Of a stretch of 44,531 bases of DNA, positions 24,433 to 31,850 are shown one piece after another. Both the position numbers and the translations under genes were made by a program. Source of the stretch: Sulfurivirga sp964427185 (GTDB taxonomy: Bacteria; Pseudomonadota; Gammaproteobacteria; Thiomicrospirales; Thiomicrospiraceae); assembly GCA_964427185.1 (NCBI GenBank), contig CAYRSN010000010.1:1-44531 (forward strand), written 5' to 3'. The notes under the pieces were generated by a model that was not told the origin of the DNA, ran no database searches, and saw nothing but the letters and a program-made list of their open reading frames with translations. Every line of letters begins with the position of its first letter. Position 1 is the first letter of the stretch.

Positions 24433-25468
24433 CCATCTGCCCTTTTTGCGGATAAATCAACATGGCATCTCCATAGCTGAAAAAACGATACTGCTGTGCC
24501 ACGGCATGGCGGTAAGCTGCCATCGTGCGCTCATAGCCGGCAAAGGCCGCCACCAGCATAATCAGGGTGGATTCAGGCAGATGAAAATTCGTAATCAGCA
24601 GATCCACCTGCTTAAACGGATACCCTGGTGTGATAAAAATATCCGTCTCCCCCTGCATGGGCTGAAGCGCTCCTGTTTGCCCCGCTGTTTCCAGACAGCG
24701 CACCGCCGTTGTGCCTACCGCCACCACACGACCGCCTCTGGCGCGTGTTTGCACAACCTGTGATACCAGCTCAGGAGAAACCTCTATCCATTCACTGTGC
24801 ATTTTATGTGCAGTGATATCCTCCACCTGCACCGGCTTGAAAGTGCCGGCGCCCACATGCAAAGTAACAAACCCTATCTCAACCCCCTGATCTTTCAAGG
24901 TTTCCAGAAGTACCTGATCAAAGTGCAGCCCGGCAGTGGGAGCAGCCACCGCACCTTCCTTACGCCCATAAACCGTCTGATACCGCTCTGCATCGACCAG
25001 CGTATCCGCCCGCTCAATGTAAGGAGGCAAAGGGATATGACCATATTCATGCATCACTTCCCGCCAATTGCCCTCCGCCAGCACCAGCTCAAACAGATCA
25101 TCCCGCCTGCCGACAACAGAGACTGAAACCTGCTGCGCAATCAGCAGGCGTGTACCAGGCTTCGGTGCTCGGCTGGCACGCACATGCGCCAGACACGTGG
25201 CCGCATCCAACACCCGCTCAACCAACACCTCCACCTTGCCGCCTGTCTCCTTTTGGCCAAAAAGCCTGGCAGGCATTACCCGCGTATCGTTAAAAACCAA
25301 AAGATCACCCGGACGTAAATATTCAACGATGTCCTTAAAACGGCGATCCACCACACCTTCAGGCTGCACCACCAACAACCGGCTTGCCGTACGCTCCGGC
25401 GCGGGTGTTTGCGCAATCAACGCCTCAGGGAGCTCGAAATAGAAATCCTGTCGTTTGTAATTTCTCAT
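24422..25468 (-). CDS. queA: S-adenosylmethionine:tRNA ribosyltransferase-isomerase
   Basis: 348 residues. Adds the epoxycyclopentanediol group from SAM to preQ1 in tRNA. Characteristic segments: DFYFELPEALIAQTPAPER at the start, DLLVFNDTRVMPARLFG, VAAPTAGLHFD near 170, LHVGAGTFKPV near 205, and TNFHLPESTLIMLVAAFAG near 293. A TATAAT lies so close to the ATG that the transcript may be leaderless; no Shine-Dalgarno is visible. First gene of the queA-tgt-yajC-secDF run. Ends in TGA. Confidence 0.98.
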   Translation of the reverse strand: MRNYKRQDFYFELPEALIAQTPAPERTASRLLVVQPEGVVDRRFKDIVEYLRPGDLLVFNDTRVMPARLFGQKETGGKVEVLVERVLDAATCLAHVRASRAPKPGTRLLIAQQVSVSVVGRRDDLFELVLAEGNWREVMHEYGHIPLPPYIERADTLVDAERYQTVYGRKEGAVAAPTAGLHFDQVLLETLKDQGVEIGFVTLHVGAGTFKPVQVEDITAHKMHSEWIEVSPELVSQVVQTRARGGRVVAVGTTAVRCLETAGQTGALQPMQGETDIFITPGYPFKQVDLLITNFHLPESTLIMLVAAFAGYERTMAAYRHAVAQQYRFFSYGDAMLIYPQKGQMDAV

Positions 25469-25476
25469 AGCCGCGC

Positions 25477-25482
25477 ATTATA
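25477..25482 (-). promoter_or_regulatory. -10 element of queA
   Basis: Perfect TATAAT on the minus strand, eight bases before the queA ATG. No clear -35 at 16-18 bp. Transcription would begin one or two bases ahead of the start codon. Confidence 0.5.
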
Positions 25483-25574
25483 GCTTTTTTCCATGCACCA
25501 CCTTGCAAACCCATCAAACACCCCCACTCTACTGGAGCGAAGTAATTTCAAAAACAAAAACAGGAGAATACACA

Positions 25575-27467
25575 ATGCTTATCAAAAAAACACATGCAGA
25601 GTTACTGCTCTCCCTGGCACCAAAAGGCCAGGAAGCCGTTTCCGTGGATCAACTCAACAACACAGCACTGCAAGAGCTGCAGATGCAGGGCATCCTTACC
25701 TTGCCAACACCCTCTACCGTACAGCTGACCTATGCCGGCAATATGCTGGCAGGCGTTCTACAGGAAGCTATTGAACAAGGGCTGACCACACCTGTTAACG
25801 AGTGGAAAGATGGCTACCGCTGGATTGGCTCCGAAGTCATCGCCATGCTGGATGCTGCCATGACTGCAGAACATGTTCCCAACAGTACATGGGAGGCGCT
25901 GCACAGCCGCGGGCTGGCCAGTGAGATCAAAGACAAAGAAACCAAAGTTGTGAAAAAGGTCGTAAATGATGCAGGACAGGCAATTCTGGAGCTCTATTTC
26001 ATGCTGGAGCCGGAGCTCAGCATCAACAAAGCTCTGGCCGATTACATCAAACAGGCACCTGAGGGTCCAACTGAGGCCATTAACCTGCCTGTAGAAGGCA
26101 ACCAGAAAGAGCTACTGGAAGCCATGCGGCTGATTGCCTACTCTATACCCAATGGAGAAGTAGTCACCTTTACCGGCCTGGGTCAGGCTATCAAGAAAAT
26201 CCTGCATATGGGTGTCACCCGTGAAGAGGGAGATATTATTACCGCCTCCATTCTAGAGCAGGTGGCACACGTTGCAGACGGCGAAGCAATTCCTGCAGAG
26301 GCACTGGTTGCCCTGGAAACGCTGAATCTGGTGATCAATGGTGAAACACTCACCCCGGCCGGCGAAGCAGCTCTGGAAGCCTGGCGTATTTATAAAGATC
26401 AAACAGAGCAACCTCTGCGCACCATCGCACTGAGCGAGCCTGAAGCAGAGTTACTACTGACCATTGAACACCTGCATGAAAAATACGCAAACGACCCTAA
26501 CCGTCTGATTGACCTGAACGAAATCCACCGTGAGCTGGTCGAACGCCAGATCGCCAAGTTTGAAAAGCTTTCTGAAGCCTACGGCCGTTACCTGGACACT
26601 ATGCCCAAACGTAAAAGCCGCATCCTCAAGGCATTTTTAGAAACCAAAGATAAAATGCGCTGGTTTGAAGACAACTTCAACCTGCGTGAAATGCTCTATG
26701 CCTTAGAGGCATTCGACCTAATCAGCGAAAGTGTCAGCGACAACGGCCATACCGTTTTTGATTTGACCGACTATGGCCGCCAGGTAGCAGCAGATCAGAA
26801 ACAGGCCACCCGAGAAATCAGCTCCACCGCCCTGAAAACCCTGATGCATACCAACGAACTCTTTATGGCACCGAATATTGAGTGGGTTAAACAGGCGCGT
26901 GAAGAAAAACTGCTGGGAGAGTTCGAACCGACCAAATCCGGTCGTTTCTACGAAACCATGGCAGCCCAAATTGAACGCTTGCCCTTGGTGACCGCACTGG
27001 GTGCCGAAATCTTCAAAAAAATCGGCAGCAAAGGCACCAGCGTGGAGGCACTGTTAAACAACTACGCCGACCCCTTGCATAAAGAGGAAGCGCGCTGGGC
27101 ACTGGAACAACTGGAAGCCTTTGGCTGGGTAGAAGTACTGGCAGACGGCAATATCGTTGAGACACCAGCCGGAGAACTGATGGATATGGCGCTCAGCGGT
27201 GTGCCTTCCGGCTTCGGTGCGCCCTTGAATCCTGCCATTTACCGGGTAATCAAAGCGATTTCAGAAGTCGGCACCCTCTATGTGAAAGAGCGCAAAATCC
27301 GTATGCAGCCGAAAAACATCAAAAAGGCCATCAAACGCTCCGGGCTATCGGAAGAGGCCTTTGAAAAGGCTTATATCGCAGCACGAGAAGCGCACTATGT
27401 GGGCAAAAACAGTGTGAATGAAGCCGGCTTAAACATTCTGGAGGCTGTCGAGCAACTGAATGACTAA
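25575..27467 (+). CDS. DUF505-like protein, array of winged-helix-like modules
   Basis: 630 residues from the ATG at 25575, which has a clear AGGAG eight bases upstream. An earlier in-frame TTG at 25503 lacks a binding site. I recognise it, with moderate confidence, as the DUF505 family of unknown function, otherwise reported mainly from thermophilic bacteria. No signal peptide or membrane segment. About eight short elements of the form [hydrophobic]-T/N-x-x-G recur (near residues 51, 130, 199, 259, 397, 452, 529 and 614: LTYAG, VNDAG, LTPAG, LTDYG, PTKSG, ETPAG, VNEAG). These look like the wing ends of repeated winged-helix folds. It may bind nucleic acid, but that is inferred. Stands alone, divergent from queA. 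Ends in TAA. Confidence 0.75.
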   Translation: MLIKKTHAELLLSLAPKGQEAVSVDQLNNTALQELQMQGILTLPTPSTVQLTYAGNMLAGVLQEAIEQGLTTPVNEWKDGYRWIGSEVIAMLDAAMTAEHVPNSTWEALHSRGLASEIKDKETKVVKKVVNDAGQAILELYFMLEPELSINKALADYIKQAPEGPTEAINLPVEGNQKELLEAMRLIAYSIPNGEVVTFTGLGQAIKKILHMGVTREEGDIITASILEQVAHVADGEAIPAEALVALETLNLVINGETLTPAGEAALEAWRIYKDQTEQPLRTIALSEPEAELLLTIEHLHEKYANDPNRLIDLNEIHRELVERQIAKFEKLSEAYGRYLDTMPKRKSRILKAFLETKDKMRWFEDNFNLREMLYALEAFDLISESVSDNGHTVFDLTDYGRQVAADQKQATREISSTALKTLMHTNELFMAPNIEWVKQAREEKLLGEFEPTKSGRFYETMAAQIERLPLVTALGAEIFKKIGSKGTSVEALLNNYADPLHKEEARWALEQLEAFGWVEVLADGNIVETPAGELMDMALSGVPSGFGAPLNPAIYRVIKAISEVGTLYVKERKIRMQPKNIKKAIKRSGLSEEAFEKAYIAAREAHYVGKNSVNEAGLNILEAVEQLND

Positions 27468-27488
27468 TGCTATAAAGGCTTAACCTAA

Positions 27489-27543
27489 GGCACCTCCGCA
27501 AACCCCTGAACGGTCGCAACAGTGGCAGCTTCGTGGAGGTGCC
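27489..27543. repeat. 9-bp inverted repeat flanking a 37-base core
   Basis: GGCACCTCC at 27489-27497 and its perfect complement GGAGGTGCC at 27535-27543, with two further matching bases after one mismatch. Lies between the DUF505-like stop and the terminator at 27550. No T-run follows directly. It could be a structured 3' UTR or a tiny mobile-element remnant; no copy was noticed elsewhere in the window. Confidence 0.6.
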
Positions 27544-27549
27544 CTAAAA

Positions 27550-27570
27550 GCGCCCATTTGGGCGCTTTTT
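27550..27570. terminator. Bidirectional terminator
   Basis: GCGCCC, loop ATTT, GGGCGC flanked by AAAA on the left and TTTTT on the right, between the convergent DUF505-like gene and the 106-residue membrane protein gene. Confidence 0.85.
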
Positions 27571-27581
27571 AATTTTCAAGC

Positions 27582-27902
27582 TTACTGCCCTGGCAGTGGC
27601 AATGTCGCTTCCGGCACTTGCGGGGCATCAGCAACCGGTGCGGGCTTAATAATTTCGCTATTCCAAAGTGAGCCGAACAAAATCCCCATCACCATCGCCA
27701 CCGCAAACACAGTCAACCAGCGCTTACGCTGCACCTTTTCCGCCTCACTGGCCGTTTCTGGATCAAAGTCCTTAAAAAACAGCAATAAAAACCCTGTCAA
27801 TCCAAACAAAAACTCAAGGTTTGCCAAAACAGGCAGCTTGAACCACATGGCCAAAAAGCCCCATATAATGACAACTGCAAAGGTAATCAGTAACTTATTC
27901 AT
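27582..27902 (-). CDS. Small membrane protein of unknown function
   Basis: 106 residues with predicted helices at about 4-22, 27-43 and 66-84, a charged linker (FDPETASEAEKVQRKRW) between the last two and a Pro/Ala-rich tail. AAAGGAG precedes the ATG. I do not recognise a family. It is divergent from the NIF3-like gene, with about 40 bases between the two starts. Ends in TAA. Confidence 0.7.
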   Translation of the reverse strand: MNKLLITFAVVIIWGFLAMWFKLPVLANLEFLFGLTGFLLLFFKDFDPETASEAEKVQRKRWLTVFAVAMVMGILFGSLWNSEIIKPAPVADAPQVPEATLPLPGQ

Positions 27903-27943
27903 GGATGTTTTTCTCCTTTAATATCGCGGAGGTATTGTAACGG

Positions 27944-28255
27944 ATGTATAAAATTGCGTTTTTTGTTCCCGCCACACATGTTGAGCAGGTCAAAGAAGCG
28001 CTCTTTAGCGCAGGTGCAGGCCGCATCGGCAGCTACGACAAGTGCAGCTGGCAGGTGCTCGGACAAGGGCAGTTCAGGCCTCTGGAAGGTGCTGATCCTT
28101 TTCTGGGGCAAGCCGGACAAGTCGAAACGGTAGAAGAATACAAGGTGGAAATGGTCTGCGATGCCGCCCATATTCAACAGGCGGTTGCTGCACTCAAGCA
28201 GGCACACCCCTATGAAACGCCTGCTTATGAAGTATGGAAAATAGAAACACTATAA
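27944..28255 (+). CDS. Stand-alone NIF3/YqfO-type domain protein
   Basis: 103 residues, MYKIAFFVPATHVEQVKEALFSAGAGRIGSYDKC-like start and HPYETPAYEV near the end: the PII/CutA-like insert domain of NIF3/YqfO proteins, here as a separate protein lacking the metal-binding halves. The function is not established. GGAGG lies 11 bases before the ATG. Ends in TAA. Confidence 0.8.
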   Translation: MYKIAFFVPATHVEQVKEALFSAGAGRIGSYDKCSWQVLGQGQFRPLEGADPFLGQAGQVETVEEYKVEMVCDAAHIQQAVAALKQAHPYETPAYEVWKIETL

Positions 28256-28311
28256 AATGTAAGTAATTGTTTTTAAAACACATCCTTCAAAAATAAGGAT
28301 TTCACAAAAAC

Positions 28312-28340
28312 TTGATATTATGTTTTTCTTATCTTATACT
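28312..28340 (+). promoter_or_regulatory. Sigma-70-like promoter of candidate sRNA
   Basis: TTGATA, exactly 17 bp, TATACT: strong match to both consensus hexamers. It faces no protein-coding gene, since the next gene (28453-28746) is on the other strand. Predicted start near 28347. Confidence 0.65.
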
Positions 28341-28346
28341 GCAAGC

Positions 28347-28445
28347 TCACTGTTTAACAGTGACCTCCTCTTGAAGAGCTTTGTTTGAACTTTCGTTCGT
28401 CCGAATGGAAAGGCACCGACACCTGTAACAGGTGTCGGTTTTTTT
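28347..28445 (+). ncRNA. Candidate orphan small RNA (about 100 nt)
   Basis: Bounded by the promoter above and a strong terminator. Predicted folding: hairpin 1 from the 17-base palindrome TCACTGTTTAACAGTGA at 28347-28363; hairpin 2 at 28391-28411 (TTTC-GTTC / GAAT-GAAA with one bulged G); then the terminator hairpin. No plausible ORF with a ribosome binding site lies inside. I do not recognise it as 6S, SRP, tmRNA, Spot 42 or a Csr-type RNA. The palindrome at the predicted +1 could instead be a repressor operator. Confidence 0.55.
28415..28445 (+). terminator. Strong intrinsic terminator of candidate sRNA
   Basis: CCGACACCTG, loop TAA, CAGGTGTCGG, then seven T. The reverse strand has an A-run before and a GCCTTTCC tail after the stem, so it may weakly stop the convergent DUF3579 gene too. 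Confidence 0.9.
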
Positions 28446-28452
28446 ATGCCGC

Positions 28453-28746
28453 TCATTTGCCCAGTTTATCCTGATCCAGCTCGCAGACATGGCGCATACG
28501 CAAGTTATTACTCTTAACAAAGTTCATCACATACTCATACATGCCCGGATTTTCCTGCTCAAGACGGTCATCAATGATCAGACACTTCTGACCATCATAC
28601 AGCTCAGGATGCAACAGCTCTGAATAGACTAGACGGTGCTGACTGCCATAACTGGCCATCATAGAGGCAATACGGTCAATCCAATCGCTTGGACGAAATT
28701 TACGCCCATCTTCCGTGAAGCCCTCAATGATATATTTGCAATCCAC
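28453..28746 (-). CDS. DUF3579 family protein
   Basis: 97 residues with the family pattern EGFTEDGRKFRPSDWIDRIASMMASYG and a central LYDGQKCLIIDDRLEQENPG. Function unknown, probably cytoplasmic. The start codon appears to be GTG at 28746, preceded by AAGGCGAG; no upstream ATG exists in frame. Divergent from aroG, convergent with the candidate sRNA. Ends in TGA. Confidence 0.8.
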   Translation of the reverse strand: MDCKYIIEGFTEDGRKFRPSDWIDRIASMMASYGSQHRLVYSELLHPELYDGQKCLIIDDRLEQENPGMYEYVMNFVKSNNLRMRHVCELDQDKLGK

Positions 28747-28863
28747 TGTCTACTCGCCTTTTTTATAAACCAAAACAGATGAAATTCTAACACAGCCATT
28801 CCCCACATTTCAGACGGGAAAATGGCATAATATGCGGTTTGTAACCAGGTCAGGACACCACTG

Positions 28864-29937
28864 ATGACGCACTACCAGACAGACGATCTGCGTATTCAGG
28901 ACATTACCGAAGTTGAGCCGCCCAAGGTGCTGCATGCACGCTACCCTGTCAACGACACCGCAGCGGAAACCATCTACTCAACACGGCAACAAATCCACAA
29001 CATTCTGTATGGGCAGGATGATCGCATGCTGGTAGTCATCGGCCCTTGTTCGATTCATGACGTAGAGGCTGCCAGAGAATACGCAACACGGCTGAAAAAA
29101 CAGATTGCGCTGCACAAAGAAGACCTTCTGATTATCATGCGTGTCTATTTTGAAAAGCCACGCACCACAGTTGGCTGGAAAGGGCTGATCAACGATCCGG
29201 ATCTGGATGAAACCTTTAAAATCAACAAAGGCCTTGCTCTGGCACGCGCGCTTTTACTGGACATTAACACACTCGGCGTGCCAGCTGCGACGGAGTTTCT
29301 GGATCTGATTTCACCCCAATACATCGCTGACCTGGTCAGCTGGGGCGCCATAGGCGCGCGCACCACCGAGAGCCAGGGACATCGTGAATTAGCCTCTGGC
29401 CTGTCCTGCCCGGTGGGCTTCAAAAACGGCACTGACGGCAGCATCAAAATCGCCGTAGATGCCATCCGTGCCGCCATGCGCCCGCATATTTTCATGTCCC
29501 TGACGAAAGACGGACGCTCCGCCATTTTCTCCACCCGTGGCAACGAAGACTGCCATGTCATCTTGCGCGGCGGCAACCAAGGGCCAAACTATGACGAAAC
29601 ATCCGTCATGAAAGCCGTCTCACAACTACAACAGGCAGGCGTGCAAGATAAGCTCATGATTGACTGCTCACATGCCAATAGCAACAAACAGTACGAACGC
29701 CAACTGATTGTGGCAGAAGAAATTGTCCGCCAGCTAAAGGAAGGAAAAAGCGCCCCCTATATCATGGGCGCCATGGTAGAGAGCCATCTCAAACCCGGCC
29801 GCCAAGATATAGTACCTGACCAATCGCTGGAATACGGTGTCAGCATCACAGATGCCTGCATCGGCTGGGACGACAGTGAAAAGGTGCTCAAACTTTTAGC
29901 AGAAGGGGTACAGGCTCGCCGCAAACGCAGCACTTAA
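28864..29937 (+). CDS. aroG: 3-deoxy-7-phosphoheptulonate synthase (AroG type)
   Basis: 357 residues, class I beta DAHP synthase joining phosphoenolpyruvate and erythrose 4-phosphate, the first step of the shikimate pathway. Conserved DDRMLVVIGPCSIHD, MRVYFEKPRTTVGWKGLINDP, GARTTESQGHRELASGLS, KNGTDGS, and the metal-binding DCSHANSNKQ. Closest in my reading to the E. coli AroG/AroF type. The N-terminal feedback region is present, but which amino acid inhibits it cannot be told. A CATAAT at 28826 may be its -10. Ends in TAA. Confidence 0.96.
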   Translation: MTHYQTDDLRIQDITEVEPPKVLHARYPVNDTAAETIYSTRQQIHNILYGQDDRMLVVIGPCSIHDVEAAREYATRLKKQIALHKEDLLIIMRVYFEKPRTTVGWKGLINDPDLDETFKINKGLALARALLLDINTLGVPAATEFLDLISPQYIADLVSWGAIGARTTESQGHRELASGLSCPVGFKNGTDGSIKIAVDAIRAAMRPHIFMSLTKDGRSAIFSTRGNEDCHVILRGGNQGPNYDETSVMKAVSQLQQAGVQDKLMIDCSHANSNKQYERQLIVAEEIVRQLKEGKSAPYIMGAMVESHLKPGRQDIVPDQSLEYGVSITDACIGWDDSEKVLKLLAEGVQARRKRST

Positions 29938-29964
29938 GCGCGTTCAAACGCTGTGCGCAAGCCT

Positions 29965-30891
29965 TCAAAAGTGCTTAAAACCGGTGTCGGCCAATATCAC
30001 AGGTCGCCCATTATGCAGCACCTGCACCCCTTCACCTGCAACCACCTCGCCAATTTCATAAAGCACTCCCGCTGCTGCAAGCCGAGCGCCAGCTTCTTTC
30101 GGCATGGCCAGCAACAGCTGATAATCCTCTCCGCCACACAGGGGTAAGGAAAAATCTCCCCGCGCTATACACCATTGACGCACCGCATCAGACAAGGGCA
30201 ACGCTTCCACATACAGCCTGAGTGCCACTTCGGATGCTTTCGCCATATGCCCAGCATCCTGCACCAGCCCATCCGATATATCAATAGCAGCATGTACCGG
30301 TTGGTTGAGCAGCTTCTCCCAGCTACTCAGGGGCAACTGCGGCCTGAGCTGAGCCAGACGAGCAGATTCCGGAACAGTCGCATGCCCCAACACCCCCTGC
30401 AACCCTAACGCTGCCTCGCCAAGCCGTCCAGTCACATACAGGCCATCCCCAACTGCTGCACCCCTTCTCAGCCATGATTGCGCGCGCCCTTCACCAAACA
30501 TGGAAACCGTCACCACCACTTGCGTGCCGCCAGTCGTGTCCCCTCCCAGCAAGCACACCTCAAAGTGAGCTTGCGCAGCTTGCAGTCCCTCGCTGAAACG
30601 CTGCAGCCATCTTTCTTCCGCAGCTGGCAAAGTCAGCCCGATCAGGTAAAAAGATGCCTGTGCTCCCATAGCCATCAAATCGCTGACATTGGTTGCGACC
30701 GCTTTCCAGGCAATATCAAATGGATCCGCACCTGATAAAAAGTGACGCCCTTCCACCAATGTATCCAGACAGTGCGCTGAGCACCGCGACAAAACAGGTA
30801 CTAAAGCTGCATCATCACCAATGGCCAGTAAACTTTCATCCCGGCACTGCAAAGGCTTGAAAAAGCGCTCGATCAGCTGAAATTCATGCAT
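29965..30891 (-). CDS. thiL: Thiamine-monophosphate kinase
   Basis: 308 residues. Phosphorylates thiamine monophosphate to the diphosphate. N-terminal AIGDDAALVPV, the Mg-binding GGDTTGG and DISDGLVQDAGHM, and late CGGEDYQLLLAMP are all present. Last gene of the rib-nusB-thiL run. Its Shine-Dalgarno (AAGGGGGAG) can pair with CCCCCTT directly after it, so initiation may be reduced or regulated. Ends in TGA, 27 bases from the convergent aroG stop. Confidence 0.97.
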   Translation of the reverse strand: MHEFQLIERFFKPLQCRDESLLAIGDDAALVPVLSRCSAHCLDTLVEGRHFLSGADPFDIAWKAVATNVSDLMAMGAQASFYLIGLTLPAAEERWLQRFSEGLQAAQAHFEVCLLGGDTTGGTQVVVTVSMFGEGRAQSWLRRGAAVGDGLYVTGRLGEAALGLQGVLGHATVPESARLAQLRPQLPLSSWEKLLNQPVHAAIDISDGLVQDAGHMAKASEVALRLYVEALPLSDAVRQWCIARGDFSLPLCGGEDYQLLLAMPKEAGARLAAAGVLYEIGEVVAGEGVQVLHNGRPVILADTGFKHF

Positions 30892-30957
30892 GAAGGGGGC
30901 TCCCCCTTTTTTAAAAAAATTTTCGTCGTGCGAAATCGCCGCAAATCAGCGGTGTTT

Positions 30958-31392
30958 TCAAGCGGTTTCGTGCTGACGCACCTGTTTTGAAACCTTATCC
31001 AGCACGGCATTGATGTATTTATAGCTGTCTTCTGCGCCAAAATCTTTGGCCAGCTCAACCGCCTCATCAATGACCGTCTTATAGGGCACCTCCGGCGTCT
31101 GCGTCAACTCATAGACACCCAAGCGCAAAATGCCGCGCTCAACAGGGTCAATCAGGGAAAATGCTCGATCAAGGTACGGCTTGTAAACGGCATCCAGCTC
31201 AGCTTTGTGCACCAGAATATAACGCAGGGCGTTGCGAAACAGATTCTGATCCAGGCTGCTCCACTCCGGACGCTGCTGAAAGAGCGTTTCAAGTTTGGTT
31301 GCAGAGGTTTCTGCCAGCTCATGCTGGTACAGCGCCTGCGTCAAAAGCTGGCGCGCCAGGGTGCGGTGAGAAAGGTTCGGGTTGATTTTCAT
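30958..31392 (-). CDS. nusB: Transcription antitermination factor NusB
   Basis: 144 residues, all-helical NusB family with R-x-x-ARQLLTQALYQHEL at the N terminus and ERGILRLGVYEL ... PYKTVIDEAVELAKDFGAEDSYKYINAVLDKV in the second half. Binds boxA with S10 during rRNA transcription. Overlaps ribH by four bases (ATGA). Ends in TGA. Confidence 0.97.
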   Translation of the reverse strand: MKINPNLSHRTLARQLLTQALYQHELAETSATKLETLFQQRPEWSSLDQNLFRNALRYILVHKAELDAVYKPYLDRAFSLIDPVERGILRLGVYELTQTPEVPYKTVIDEAVELAKDFGAEDSYKYINAVLDKVSKQVRQHETA

Positions 31393-31850
31393 AACTGTTT
31401 TAAAACATTTGCTGTTTCAATGGCGGAAAGTGCAGCCTCTTCGCCCTTGTTCCCCGCCTTGGTGCCGGCACGTTCAATAGCCTGCTCAATGGTATCTACG
31501 GTTAACACACCGAAAGCCACCGGCACACCATGCTTCAACATGGCCTGCCCCAACCCTTTGGCACACTCACCGGCTACATAATCAAAATGTGGCGTGCCAC
31601 CACGAATCACCGCCCCCAGGGCAATGACCGCATCATACTGACCGCTGGCCGCCAGTTTATCCGCCACCAGTGGGATTTCAAACGCACCGGGCACGCGCAC
31701 AACCGTAATATCCTCTTTGCTTCCGCCATGGCGCACAATGGTATCCATCGCGCCTTCTACAAGCGTTTCTACAATAAAGTGGTTAAACCGCCCAACAACC
31801 AGGGCAAACTTCATCCCGCTGGCAACCAGGTTTCCTTCAATTGTTGTCAT
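31389..31850 (-). CDS. ribH: 6,7-dimethyl-8-ribityllumazine synthase
   Basis: 153 residues from the ATG at 31850, which has AAAAGGAC upstream. The longer in-frame TTG start would lie within ribBA and is unlikely. Condenses the ribitylaminouracil intermediate with dihydroxybutanone phosphate. Motifs VVGRFNHFIVETLVEGA, VRVPGAFEIPLVA, GAVIRGGTPHFDYV and PVAFGVLT. Overlaps the ribBA end by 14 bases. Ends in TGA. Confidence 0.97.
   Translation of the reverse strand: MTTIEGNLVASGMKFALVVGRFNHFIVETLVEGAMDTIVRHGGSKEDITVVRVPGAFEIPLVADKLAASGQYDAVIALGAVIRGGTPHFDYVAGECAKGLGQAMLKHGVPVAFGVLTVDTIEQAIERAGTKAGNKGEEAALSAIETANVLKQL

Noticed and set aside
25503..25574. N-terminal extension of the DUF505-like protein from TTG
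   Set aside because: No ribosome binding site, while the ATG at 25575 has a perfect AGGAG.
28404..28427. Short ORF MERHRHL within the candidate sRNA as a leader peptide
   Set aside because: No ribosome binding site and no downstream gene on that strand to regulate.
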